Assembly (NCBI GenBank): GCA_035048815.1
Contig: JAUCBN010000025.1
Coordinates: 11,060,501-11,124,500, forward strand
Source of the DNA: Abelmoschus esculentus
Taxonomy: Eukaryota > Streptophyta > Magnoliopsida > Malvales > Malvaceae
DNA length: 64,000 nucleotides
Direction: 5' to 3'
The stretch's first letter is position 1. Every line of letters begins with the position of its first letter. The notes beneath the pieces were generated by a model, which did no database searches, had not been told where the DNA came from, and was given only the letters and a program-made list of their open reading frames with translations. Positions 43,885 through 55,106 of the stretch are shown here, one piece after another. Both the position numbers and the translations under genes were made by a program.

Positions 43885-44039
43885 GCCTAGAATCTTACAT
43901 CGGGCTGCTCAAAATCTCACATCGAGCTAATATACTCAGAATCTCACATCGAGTCTTCACTTGGAATCTCACATCGAGTGGGGCTCGGAATCTTACATCG
44001 AGCAAAACCATCACCCGGAATCTCATATTGGATGGTCTT
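43885..44039. repeat. Tandem GGAATCTCACATCGAG units in LTR P
   Basis: Six degenerate copies of a 20-30-base unit built on GAATCTCACATCGAG; at least one more copy follows at about 45199-45215, beyond solo LTR N. This is a common feature of Tekay-type LTRs. Confidence 0.75.
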
Positions 44040-45180
44040 TGTAGAGATCTAAAAATGCATGTTTATAAGATTCGCTAAAATATTCTATTTCGGTGTTGGA
44101 AAACATTTCGAGTATCGTTTTGAAAATAATGTCTTCCAAGGGGTTTTCGGTTTAAAAATGTGTTTTTGGAAAATTGGAGTCGCCACCGGCCGTTTTGGTA
44201 GACCGGACACCATAAAACTAGAGATTTAAAAGTTTGGGGTTCGGGAGTCGATTACGGATTATGGATGGGGAAGGATTAGCACCCCCACACCGCCCAAAAA
44301 TTGGTACTTTGTTTAATTACTGCTTCATTAATGTTAAATTTTTCGGGCTAATTTGACGATCGAATTAATTTTTAATTAAATGTGCGCATTTATTTTAAAG
44401 CACCTAAACTCTAAGTTAATCTCTGAACCACCACCATTACACTGGAGTTGGCCTCGCTTACGACTGAATTTAGGGGCCCACATACAACAAATTAATATCA
44501 TTTATGCAACTTAAACAAAACAAATAAATTAAATACATCACATAAAATAAAAGTATAAATAAATATATAATAACATAAATATTAATCTAACAATTAAGAT
44601 ATTAATCTAAAACATAAATAAATACAACATAATTATTAATCTAAAACACCAATAAATACGAAACATAAGTAAAACATTAATTTAAAATACCAACAAAATT
44701 AATAAACAATTACTTTCATTAAAAATATTCAAAATACAATATAAAAAGAAAGGAAAAGAAAATATACCTAAAAATTCGAACGGCTAACCCCGATGAACTC
44801 CCCACCAAGATCTACCACGACTCCTTTAAAATTTTTAACTAAATCGAATCCTAAAAATAGGACCCGATTGAGCCACCCAAAATTTGGGGAGAGCTAAGCT
44901 CTCAAATTAGGATCATAGATACTACCTTCACCTAATTGGTTCCTTCTCAAAAGGCTCCCCCTCCCCTCCTTTTATAGGCAATGGGAGAGAGGGAAGTGGG
45001 GTTTCTCATCAATGTGGGATTCAACTCCCACATCAACTTTTCCTTCCTTTCTTTTTCTTCCCTTCTACTTCTTTCTTTTTTTTTTACATTTTCTCTCTTT
45101 TTTCTTCTATTTTTATTAATAATATGATTACAACAATAATACTATAAATACTAAAATCCGATAAAAAATAAGTTATTACA
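44040..45180 (-). repeat. Solo LTR N (1141 bp), relative of the element I LTR, TSD GTCTT
   Basis: Flanked by GTCTT at 44035-44039 and 45181-45185. On the plus strand it begins TGTAGAGATCTAAAAATGC and ends AATAAGTTATTACA. Its first 500 bp align with the I LTR (FGGTGTTGGAAAACATTTCG-type region at 44087, GTCGCCACCGGCCGTTTTGG at 44171); the rest is diverged. Confidence 0.92.
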
Positions 45181-45397
45181 GTCTTCGATACATCATCCGA
45201 AATCTCACATCAGATGGTATTCGTTGTGTTGCAACACTATCACTCACTGGGTATCTGGATCCCACCAAAAAAAGACACAAACCATACAAGACAATCCACC
45301 TAGGATCTTACATCAAACAATAACTCAACCAAGCAAAAACCGAGCATGCAAGCATAATTCTCATATTAAGACCCTTATTACTAATTTTAAGTTCATT

Positions 45398-48300
45398 TGT
45401 AACCCGCTTAGCCCGGCCTGGACAGAACCGGCACTAACGAGTTACACGGGGAATATCGAACCAAACCCGCGAAGGTCCAATTCGATAAACAACCCTGAAA
45501 ACCGATATGTTTTTTTCTTAACTAGATGCATAATTAAGTTCCTATGTGTGTCGAGGTCTTGCATAACGAAAATGGGAACAATTGATTCACAATTGATCAT
45601 TCAACTCGCATATAAAACATAAGGACCAAAACGCAAATAACTTTAATTCCTATAATAAACTGAAACTTCAATCTACCAAGGTTCAATTAAACATGCATAG
45701 AACACGCACATTAAATTTCAGATCAATCGGATCATTATAGCATCATCAATCTCATGTTTCATTAAGTAGGTACCTAATTGTAAAGCTCACAAATCATAGG
45801 GACTAAAACCAACTTTAATTTACCAATACAAATTTAAGTGAACATCATGCATCAAGGTGATATTACCACTCAAAATGTTATTCATAGCATTCATATTCGG
45901 TTGCGAGAGTTTATTCGACCTAACACAAGCTTTCGACACTTCTAATTCTTCCTTTTTGGTCATGGGTATCGATACCATCAAGCATGGTATCGATACCATG
46001 GCATGGCTATGGCTAATTAAGCCTTCGAAAGCCAAGGGTATCGATACCTCCTTGGGTGGTATCGATACCTTGGTGTCCAGTGAGGTAATGGCATTGAACC
46101 ATGGTTCGATACCGCCCCAAAATTGCCTTGGGGTATCGATACTACCAGAGGGTGTTTCGATACGCCATGTCCAGAAACACTAATTAAGCAATTTGGTTGG
46201 TTCAAACCCCATCTAAACACATCCATTTATCACCCCCAACTATATGCATACTCCCTAAGCACATTAAACACCCTTAAGCATACAATTACCCACATCAATG
46301 ACCCCGAAGTAATCTATAGGCATGCTTCCTATGTTATGATTAGAAACAAGAACATTCATGTATGTACATGCTTCAACCAATTCCAAACAATATCACAATT
46401 CATCAATCCAAAACCAAAGCAAAATAAGGTCTTATTACAAGTCATTAACCAAAGCAAAACACACTCTCATAAGGGATAGGTTTTCACATTGCCGAGCCCC
46501 TATTTATTTGCCAAATCATACCAAAAATGTGAGGTCTTTTCCCCTTGGTTCTCTTGCTCCAAATGCAGCCCCAAATGTCTCTATTTTTCTGCAAAGATGA
46601 AAAGAGAGCTTAAGCAAAACATGCTGAGTGAGGAAGCTCTAAAACAAGATCATCAATGCATCAAGTTGAAACCATATTTAAAAACTATAACTTGTAATGC
46701 TTTTCTAAAACCAAGCATGCTTAACAAATCATGTTCATGTTCATAGTACCAAAAACCTTTCCTTGAGTATACATGGCATTATCAATTCATTCCATAAGTA
46801 ATGCACAATGTATATTGGCTTTCTAGTGATCACTTAATGTGAACCTTAAGTTCACCGAATACACGGATTCATTGATTAGAGACCCTTGGTCTCGTCATGA
46901 CACAAAGTCACCATAGACATGACACAAAGTCACCATTGACATGACACGAAGTCACCATTGACATGACACAAAGTCACCATTATCAAGCTCTACCACGCAT
47001 GGTTGACACAAAGTCACCCTTGTTAGGTGTAGGCATTTTTCCTTTATTTCCAAAATATTTATAGTGCACTCAATCCTAATGACATGTCATTTGTATTCGA
47101 ATCTAAAAGTAGTGTCAATAAGCCAATATAAAGTTTAAGTGTGCATACTAATTTGCTGCTCATAATGCATCCATAATGTGTTCAACAAATGAACCAAAAG
47201 TCATGCCCAATGGCACCATCATATGTAAGGCAAATAACCACATCATATTCCACTTTTTTTTCATGTTTTCATAAACCATGGATGTCTTTATAAACTATGC
47301 ATTTTCAGTAATTAACACATGCATGCATCATTTCAAATCATACTTATTATGCATTTCCAAAAACTCTCTAAATCATCATCATAGATGTCGTTACCGAAAA
47401 TAGCCGAAACTCACAATAATGCATCAAAATCATTTACTTTACTTACTCTTGAACTATGGAAAGTTTTCACACTATTCCATAGTCCCCAAAACAGAATCGA
47501 ACCAATGTGATTCACTTTTAACCCGAAATCACTCACCGACAAGGGAAACGAGCCCTCACCGATGCTCCAACGGCAACGGCAACGCACCAGCCACTTATGC
47601 ACCTTCTTGCACTACCTCTACAAAATTAAAAACAGAGCATATTCACATCACAACATGCTCAAAATAGCAACCAAATTAAACCTTCACAAAACTATCGAAA
47701 ACCTAGCCGAAAAGACCGATACCTAGCCGAAACGCATCCGAAACAACACCAGCCCAAAACCTAATGAATCTAACATCTAATCCACTTAAAATATGAACCA
47801 AAAGAACTTACAAAACATCCTTATACCTCCAGCAACAAAAGAACACCTAAAACAGCCCCTGATACAACCGAGAATCACCTTAAAACACCACCGATTGCAT
47901 TATTCCGGGATTAATTTGATGTTAACTCATTTCAAGACTCAATCAATCATTTAATTAACCTAATATCATAATTAAATCATCCTAATTCTAGCATCAATTG
48001 ATATCTAAAAGGATTTCACAAAAACTATCATAAAACTCATAGATCTTGAATTAAAAACACAAAAATTAAATAGCAATTGTTGATGAGACAGCCAATACTT
48101 GGGAACTTCAATAAAGAACCTTAGAAAAAGATTAGAAATCAGAATTTTACCTTTGAGATTAACTCCACCAAAAAGATGAGAAATCCTCTCTTGATTTCCT
48201 TGAAAATGGATGTTGATTTTGCAAAATTGATGAGTAGGTTTTGTAGAGAATGAAAGGATGAGTAAAATGAAATAAATCTTGTTGAAAATGAAGAAGAAAT

Positions 48301-48789
48301 CAACAAGTAATTGAAGAAATTTGGAAAGAAGATGGAGAGAAAATTTTGAGAGAAAAGATGAGAAAATGGGAAGTTACAAAAGAAAATGGAATTAAGTTTT
48401 TTATTAAAATTAATTAAAAATATTTGATGGATAATCTTTAATTAAAAATAAATTGAGTTAATGGCCCTCTAAGGATTCTAAGTATGGCTTACTTTCCAAT
48501 TTAGTCACTAAAAATCTTAATTTTTGAAAATCACCAATTAAATCCCTAAACTTTTCCAAAATTCACAATTTAGTCATTAATACAAAATTAAGCCTAATTA
48601 AAATCAAATTAAGGATCAATAATATTCTTTTAACTTTAAAACACCATTTTAATATTTTTAAAACTTTCCAAAATTTACAATTTTGTCATTAATTTTCCCG
48701 GAATTAATGAACCGAAGAATCCGATTCGACTCGAACCGAATCCCCCAAACCAACACACAAACTACTAACCCCAAAATCGGGATGTTACA
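45398..48789 (-). repeat. Solo LTR K (3392 bp), TSD TCATT
   Basis: Flanked by TCATT at 45393-45397 and 48790-48794. On the plus strand it begins TGTAACCCGCTTAGCC and ends AATCGGGATGTTACA. It is the same family as L in inverted orientation. It contains GGTATCGATACC motifs (45965-46150) and a tandem GACACAAAGTCACC array (46897-47020). A UTR-like TCTCC/CTTC region lies near 48150-48370 on the minus strand. ORFs in it are short and unconvincing. Confidence 0.93.
46897..47020. repeat. Tandem ATGACACAAAGTCACCAT array in solo LTR K
   Basis: Four adjacent copies of a 24-25-base unit, plus one isolated copy about 30 bases further. The core GACACAAAGTCACC is the reverse complement of the core of the L array at 50903-51090. 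Confidence 0.85.
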
Positions 48790-49125
48790 TCATTAATCAT
48801 TTTATGTCTTAACGACCCATGTGAACCCATAACATGAATTATAGTAACTCCTAACTCATCCCTTTAAATTTTGGGAGAAAAACTCGGGTGTATCGATACG
48901 CCCATATACGAGGTATCGAAACACCCAGTATCGAAATGCTACCCCTTGTGTTTTGATACCCCTATTTTGATACAAGTATAGAATCCAAAACGCTACTAGA
49001 AGGACCCGTTCTGAAACACGAGAAAGGCGTTTCGATAAACCTGCCTTAAACAACCTATTTTCCTCTCTATGATATCGATACCCATACCAGAGGTATCAAT
49101 ACCCCCTGCACGAAATGCAAGTCTG

Positions 49126-52100
49126 TGTAACATCCCGATTTTGGGGTTAGTAGTTTGAGTGTTGGTTTGGGGGATTCGACTCGAGTCGAATCGGATTCTT
49201 CGGTTCATTAATTCTGGGAAAATTAAAAATAATAATAATTTAATCGGACATGTAATAATTTTGCGGAAAGGTTTAAAAATATTAAAATGGTGTTTTAAAT
49301 TTAAAGGAATATTATTGAGCCTGAATTTGATTTTTAATTAGGCTTAATTTTGTACTAGTGACTAAATTGTGAATTTTGGAAAAGTTTAGGGGTTTAATTG
49401 GTAATTTTCGGAAATTAAGATTTTTAGTGACTAAATTGGAAAGTAAGCCATACTTAGAATCCTTAGAGGGCCATTAACCCAATTATTTTTAATTAAAAAT
49501 TATTCACCAAATTTGTTTTAATTAGTTTTAATAAAAAAGTTATTTTCTTTTTCTTTCTTAACTTCCTATTTTCTCATCTTTTCTCCCAAATTTTCTCTCC
49601 ATTTTCTCTCCATCTTCTTTTCTAAATTTCTTCGATTACTTACTGATTTCTTCTTCATTTTCAACAAGATTTGTTTCATTTTACTCATCTTTTCATTCTC
49701 TACAAAACCTACTCATCAATTTTGCAAAATCAACATCCATTTTCAAGGAAATCAAGAGAGGATTTCTCATCTTTTTGGTGAAGTTAATCTCAAAGGTAAA
49801 ATTCTGATTTCTCATCTTTTTCTAAGGTTCTTTATTGAAGTTCCCAAGTATTGGCTTGCTAATCAACAATTGAAACTTAATTTTATGTTTTTAATGTAAG
49901 ATCTATGAGTTTTATGGAGGTTTTTGTGAAATATTTTTAGATCTGAATTGATGGTGTAATTAGGATGGTTTATTTATTATATTTCAATTAAATGAGTGAT
50001 TGATTCTTATAATGATTTAATATCAAATTCATCTCGGAATAATGTAATCGGTGGTGTTTTAAGGTGGTTTTCGGTTGTTTGGGGGGCTGTTTTAGGTGCT
50101 CTGCTTTTGCTGGAGGTATAAGTATGATTTGAAAGTGTTTTTAGTTCATAATTGAGGTGGATTAAATGTTATATTAATAAGTTTAAGGGCTGATGTTATT
50201 TCGGATGCGTTTCGGCTTAGTTTTCGGTCTTTTCGGCTAGGTTTTCGATAGTTTTGTGGAGGTTTGATGTGGCTGCTGTTTTGAGCATGTTATGATGTGC
50301 ATATGCTCTGTTTTTAATGTTGTAGAGGAAGTGCAAGAAGGTTCATAAGTGGCTGGTGCATTGGCGTTGCCGTCGGGGCATCGACGAAGGCTCGTTTCGC
50401 TTATCGGTGAGTGATTTTGGGTTAAAAGTATTTTTGCAATGGTTCGGTTCTGTTTTGGGGACTATGAAATAGTGTGAAAACTTTCCATAGTTCAAGAGTA
50501 AGTGTTTTAAATGATGTTGATGCATTACCTTAAGTTTCGTCTATTTCGGTAATGGCATTTATGAACAATGATTCAATAGGATTTTGAAATAGCATATCTT
50601 TGATTTTGAAATAATGCATGCATGTATTAATTGCTGAAAATGCATGGTTTGGAAAGGCATTCATAGCTTATGAAAGCATGAAAATAAATTGGAACAATAT
50701 GTGGTTATTGCCTTATAATTGATTACGCCGTTAAGCATGATTTTGGTTCACATGATGAACATTTAATGAGTGCATTATGAGCAACAAGTTAACATGCATG
50801 ATTGGAATTGATATTGGCTTAGTGACACTAACTTTAGATTCGAATACAAATGACATGTCATTAGGATTGAGTGCACTATAAAAATAATGAGAATAATGAT
50901 TTTGCCTACACGTAAACAAGGGTGACTATGTGTTCGACCGTACGTGTAGAGCTTGCCTATATGTAAACAAGGGTGACTTTGTGTCCGATCGTGCATATAG
51001 TTGACCCATACGTAAACAAGGGTGACTTTGTGTCCGACCGTGCGTAGTGGGGGTAACATGCATACAAGGGTGACTATGTGTCCGACCGATGCATGTTGAG
51101 ACCAAGCGTATCCAATTATGAAAAAAAAAGATCCGTGTATTCGGTGAACTTAAAGTTCACAATAAGTGATCACTAGAAAGACAATATGCATATATGAAAT
51201 GATTTGGAGTTATGTGCATCATTTATGAAATGATTTGATATTGATTTTCATACTCAAGGAAATGTTTTGGAATATGAACATAGACATGTTTTGGTAAAGC
51301 ATGTTTGATGTTAAGGAAAGCATTACAAGCATATAGATACTACCAAAAGTCATGCCCAATGGTTTAGGAATTATGCATATAGTTAGGGGTGATTAATGGT
51401 TATGTTTGAATGGGTGGAATTATCTTAGAATGTCCGAATTTTGTTAATTGCACAGGGGGTATCGATACCTCTAGTAAGGGTATCGATACCCAAGGCTTAA
51501 TTTTGGGAAGTACCGAAGCATGATTCGATGCAATTACCCCACTGGTCACTGGGGTATCGATACTACCTTTAGAGGTATCGATACCTCTGACTTTCGAAGT
51601 GCAACGAGGCTAGCTCGACGTCAGGCTATCGATACCCAGACCAAAGGTATCGATACCCCTGACCAAAAATGACATTCTAAGAGTTGAACTTTCGTGTAGG
51701 ATCGGACATCTTCCCATGATTGAATTTGGATGCTTTGAATATTATTTTGGGTTGAAATTTCACTGTGTTGCATGGAAATAATCTAATTTCATATCAGATA
51801 ATTATAGTCAGATGTGGTACCTAGGTTTTATGTGTTTTACATTTAGGTCCCTAATTAATGAAACGTGAAATTAATGATGCTACGATGCTACGATTGATCT
51901 GAATTTTATTGTGAGTATGCTATGCATGTTTAATTAAACTTGGGCGGATTGAATTTTCGGTTTATTGTTGGAATTAAAACTATTTGCGTTTTGGTCCTTT
52001 TGTGTTCGTGTGCGAATTGAATGATCAATTGTGGACCGAATGTTTCCATTCTCGTTACGCGTAAACCCGACACACATAGTAAATTAATTATGCATCTAGA

Positions 52101-52223
52101 TAAGAAAAAAACATATCGGTTTTCAGGGTTGTTTATCGAATCGGACCTTCACGGGTTTGGTTCGATATTCCCCGTGTAACCCGTTAGTTCCGGTTCCGTC
52201 TAAGCCGGGCTAAGGGGGTTACA
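49126..52223 (+). repeat. Solo LTR L (3098 bp), TSD GTCTG
   Basis: Flanked by GTCTG at 49121-49125 and 52224-52228. It starts TGTAACATCCCGATTTTGGGG and ends CTAAGGGGGTTACA. A pyrimidine-rich 5'-UTR-like stretch lies at 49550-49800, with a possible donor AAG/GTAAAATT at about 49795. GGTATCGATACC motifs are at 51460-51660. It is the same family as K. Confidence 0.93.
50903..51090. repeat. Tandem AAACAAGGGTGACTTTGTGTCCGACCG array in solo LTR L
   Basis: Four copies of a roughly 45-60-base unit with conserved core AAGGGTGACTWTGTGTCCG and a variable stem-like part (for example ACACGTA and TACGTGT around the core). K has the same core in a shorter unit. Confidence 0.85.
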
Positions 52224-53041
52224 GTCTGCAACTTAAGATTTTTAAGAACCTTAACCAAAACTAACCCAATCGATCCCAAATCGTTCTTACTCATTAATGA
52301 AGTGGTTTAAGTGAGTTTCTAACCGATTTTACTCATTTTCATCAACTATAAATCAAGAAACCATTAAAGCATGCAAAGTGTCTATCCTAGCTAAATCATC
52401 ACACAATCAATCAAGCACGCCAAAATGATGATGCACATGAAAATGCAAAGGATTTGAAAGTGTATCAACCTCCAAAACGAGCTAAAGAAGCTCCACAGCA
52501 AGCTCTGAAACCTTTTATTTGCCCAAGCACCTTGAAGAAGCTTGACCAATGCATTACCACTCTGTCTTAAACGATTCTAAGAAGCTAAAATAAGCTTTTA
52601 ACCAACCTAAAACCCTCTCAAAACAAAACTCGTTCTTCCACAACACCCTCACTAAAAACCTTACCTCCACCATTTAAAACAAATCTTACCTTAAAAGATA
52701 GATCTCTAGGAGCTGACCAAAAACCTCTCTTACCTTAAAACGAGATTCTAAAAGCTTGACCTTAAAAACCTTTCCTTTGGTGGTTTATTGAAATAACAAA
52801 AGGATGAAGGAAAGAGGGTTTAAGAGGGGTGATCTCACAATCTCTGCAACATGCAGAAATTAAATGTCCCAAGACCCCTTTTTCATCTTTTTAGCCAATT
52901 ACTAGAAAGCCCCAATGCCTCCTCTTCTAAACCCAACCAAATCCCAACTAACACCAAGCCCAACAAGACATACATGGGCCAAACACGAGGCCCAAATCTC
53001 GGGTTAACCTGAGTCCGAATCCTGAAACTCGGGTCGTGATA

Positions 53042-53060
53042 ACTCTCCTTTCTTAAAAGA
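53042..53060 (-). other. Polypurine tract of element O
   Basis: On the minus strand AAGAAAGGAGAGT directly precedes the TATCACGACCC end of LTR P. The GGAGGACAAAGTTTTC just upstream (LEDKVFF) is the usual end of Tekay pol. Confidence 0.75.
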
Positions 53061-53069
53061 AAACTTTGT

Positions 53070-53400
53070 CCTCCAAATTTACCTGTGGAAACAAGTGCGG
53101 ATAGAGCAACCTCATGTCTTCTTTGACCTCCCACGTAAACTCTTCGACTTTATGGTTTCTCCAAATCATCTTAACCAAAGGGATACACTTGTTTCGAAGC
53201 TCTTTGACTTCCCTATGAAGCACTCTTACCGGTTCCTCTTCGTAGGTTAGATCCGTATTAACCTCAACATACTAAGAAGATAACACATGCGAAGGGTCTG
53301 AACGGTAACGCCTCAACATCGACACATGGAACACATTGTGGATGCGTGCCAAGTCTGGAGGTAAAGCTAATCGATAAGCCATTAGCCCAACTCTCTCAAC
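53070..53400 (-). pseudogene. Chromodomain end of element O polyprotein (in-frame stop)
   Basis: Minus-strand translation gives FHVSMLRRYRSDPSHVL, a TAG at about 53274, then VEVNTDLTYEEEPVRVL and HREVKELRNKCIPLVKMIWR, followed by NHKVEEFTWEVKEDMRLLYP. This is the chromodomain of Tekay chromoviruses, including the WRNHxVEExTWE motif (about 53110-53160). In relatives it reads histone marks and steers integration into heterochromatin. No long open frame covers it, because of the stop and a shift near 53400. Confidence 0.85.
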
Positions 53401-53405
53401 CCTTT

Positions 53406-54232
53406 CTACAATGACACTTTTAAGAACACTTTTTCTCCAACCTCAAACTTGATATGCTTCCTTTTCTTATCTGCATAAGCCTTTTGACGATCGAAAGCAG
53501 CTTGTAACCTTTCCTTTATGATTTGAACCTTTTGCTCTTTCCATTTAACTAGATCGGATCCCACAATCCGGCTTTCATTGAGCTTTGTCCAACACAAAGG
53601 TGTCCTAAACATACGCCTATACAAGACCTTGAATGGTGCCATCTTGATACTTGACTGATAACTTTTGTTGTAAGCAAACTCAACCAACGATAGTTGTTCT
53701 TCCCAACTACCCTCGAAGTCCAAAACACAACACCAAAGCATGTCCTCAAGAATCTTAATGACCCGTTTAGATTGACCTTCGGTTTGTGGATGAAAAGTTG
53801 TGCTGAAGTGCAACTTGGTATCCAAAGCACTGTGGATCTTTTTCCAAAGCTTTGTCGTGAATCGTGAATCCCTATCCGATATGATCGAAGATGGCACTCC
53901 ATGCAATCGCACGATCTCCTTGATGTACAAAGGAGCTAACCTTTCCAAACTGATGTCCATACGCAAGGCAAAAAGTGAACAGACTTGGTCAACCGCTCAA
54001 CTATGACACATATAGCATCATGCTTTCTTTGAGTCAAAGGCAACCACGTGAAAAAGTCCATGGTGACCCGATCCCCCTTCCATTGTGGAATCGGGATGGG
54101 CTGAAGCAAACCTAAAGGAACCTGATGTTCCGCCTTCACTTGCTTACAAGCTAAGCACCTTGTTAAAAACTCTGAGATATCTTTTTTCATACAAGGCCAC
54201 CAATAGAACAGTCTGAGATGTTGATACATCTT
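53406..54232 (-). pseudogene. Integrase of element O (catalytic Glu to Lys)
   Basis: It starts inside the zinc domain (MYQHLRLFYWWPCMKKDISE, CLACKQVKAEHQ). The core contains GDRVTMDFFTWLPL (first Asp) and, after a frameshift near 53940-53966, SIISDRDSRFTTKLW (second Asp) and HPQTEGQSKRVIKILEDML. Relatives have SER where this has SKR; the Lys codon at 53766-53768 sits exactly 35 residues after the second Asp, so the catalytic Glu is lost. The tail (KKRKHIKFEVGEKVFLKV) leads to the chromodomain. Confidence 0.88.
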
Positions 54233-54660
54233 GTTACAATACTAGGCTTAATCGAAAAAAACGGTTTACTAACTTCTAGGCCCAATTTTGAGTCGTTACA
54301 AGCAAGATCTTTCGTCTCGACGGGTGTTGCTTTGTATCTTGTCCTGGTCTGGTCAGATCTGAATCGTCCTTCATTCAACTTCTTTCGGCAATATCTTGTG
54401 TATAGGTGGCACATTACCTGTTAAAGAATGAGAACAAGAACAACACTTTTTCTACCATGTATTGTATAAAATTGGTAAATAATTGCATGGATGCTGAAAT
54501 GTAGAAAATATGAAGAAATATCCATAATTGACATCCAATTCTATTAAATGCAAGCAATAATTGAGGTGAAAGGGGTATAAATTATATGAATATTGTACAT
54601 TTATCACACGCAAAACTCAAACTATTGTTTGACAAGAAATGCAAAAGAATCTAAGTTCAA
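54233..54660. other. Unassigned segment between O and Q
   Basis: No LTR end, tract or domain is recognisable. A 75-codon minus-strand ORF (54187-54414) overlaps the junction and has no clear relative. The stretch after 54430 is A/T-rich. It may hold the diverged 3' end of Q. Confidence 0.4.
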
Positions 54661-55106
54661 TAATTTTATGGTAATATCCCCTTCAAATTGTCGCGGCGAA
54701 GTTCCTTCTTTTACTCTGCCTCCTCTAGCTTCTAGGATTTCCTCGGAATTGGACTATGAGTCTCGTGAGTGTGTCTAGCAATGAAAAAATTGATTTTTTA
54801 AGTTATAATCTTTTTTCTAGCTCAGGACTCCCGACTTGGATTCTTAATCTTTTAGTTTTCACTCTTTCCCTTAAATTGTATATAAATATATAATAGTATA
54901 TACTTATAATTCTTGAATCGGTTTCGGGAACCTCAAGAATCAATTATACTATTAGAGCCAATTTCAGGCACCTCTAGTATAAGAGAAAACTAACAAGTCT
55001 TAGAGCCTGTGATGGGTATCTCTAAAGACTAAACTAGAGCTGGAGATAAGCACCTCTAGTTACTATCCAAAATCTAAGTCTCTAATACCTTATAAGAAAA
55101 ACAACT
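54661..55106 (-). other. Element Q: 3' non-coding region of a diverged Athila-like element
   Basis: The minus-strand sequence matches the J 3' region (31600-31870): CACCTCTAGTTACTWTCCAAAAATCTAAGTC-type flank, the paired GGCACCTCTAG and CCGGTTTCGGG phrases, and a CACACTCACGA stretch. It is more diverged than A-D and J. No LTR is recognised to its left. Solo LTR R cuts it at 55106. Confidence 0.7.

Larger units (their letters stand above)
43331..53041 (-). repeat. LTR P shared by elements H and O, interrupted by solo LTRs N, K and L
   Basis: On the plus strand it starts TGTAACACCCC next to the H primer site and ends CGGGTCGTGATA next to the O polypurine tract. Its own sequence lies in four pieces: 43331-44039, 45181-45397, 48790-49125 and 52224-53041, about 2.07 kb in total. 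GGTATCGATACC-like motifs are at 48895-49110. Tandem ATCTCACATCGAG units occupy 43885-44039 and resume after N. Being 5' LTR for H and 3' LTR for O, it fits a tandem LTR-internal-LTR-internal array. Confidence 0.75.
53042..54232 (-). mobile_element. Element O: 3' part of a Tekay-type chromovirus (integrase, chromodomain, PPT)
   Basis: On the minus strand integrase, chromodomain and polypurine tract run into LTR P. It ends abruptly upstream at 54232 inside the integrase zinc region. RT and gag are missing. Confidence 0.85.

Noticed and set aside
43885..44039. CRISPR-like look of the GAATCTCACATCGAG repeats
   Set aside because: The units are degenerate, spacers are short and irregular, and the array lies in a plant retrotransposon LTR. 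No cas genes exist here.
45220..46600. Plus-strand ORFs of 80-132 codons in and beside solo LTR K
   Set aside because: They cross the LTR boundary at 45398 or its tandem motifs, with no domain; incidental.
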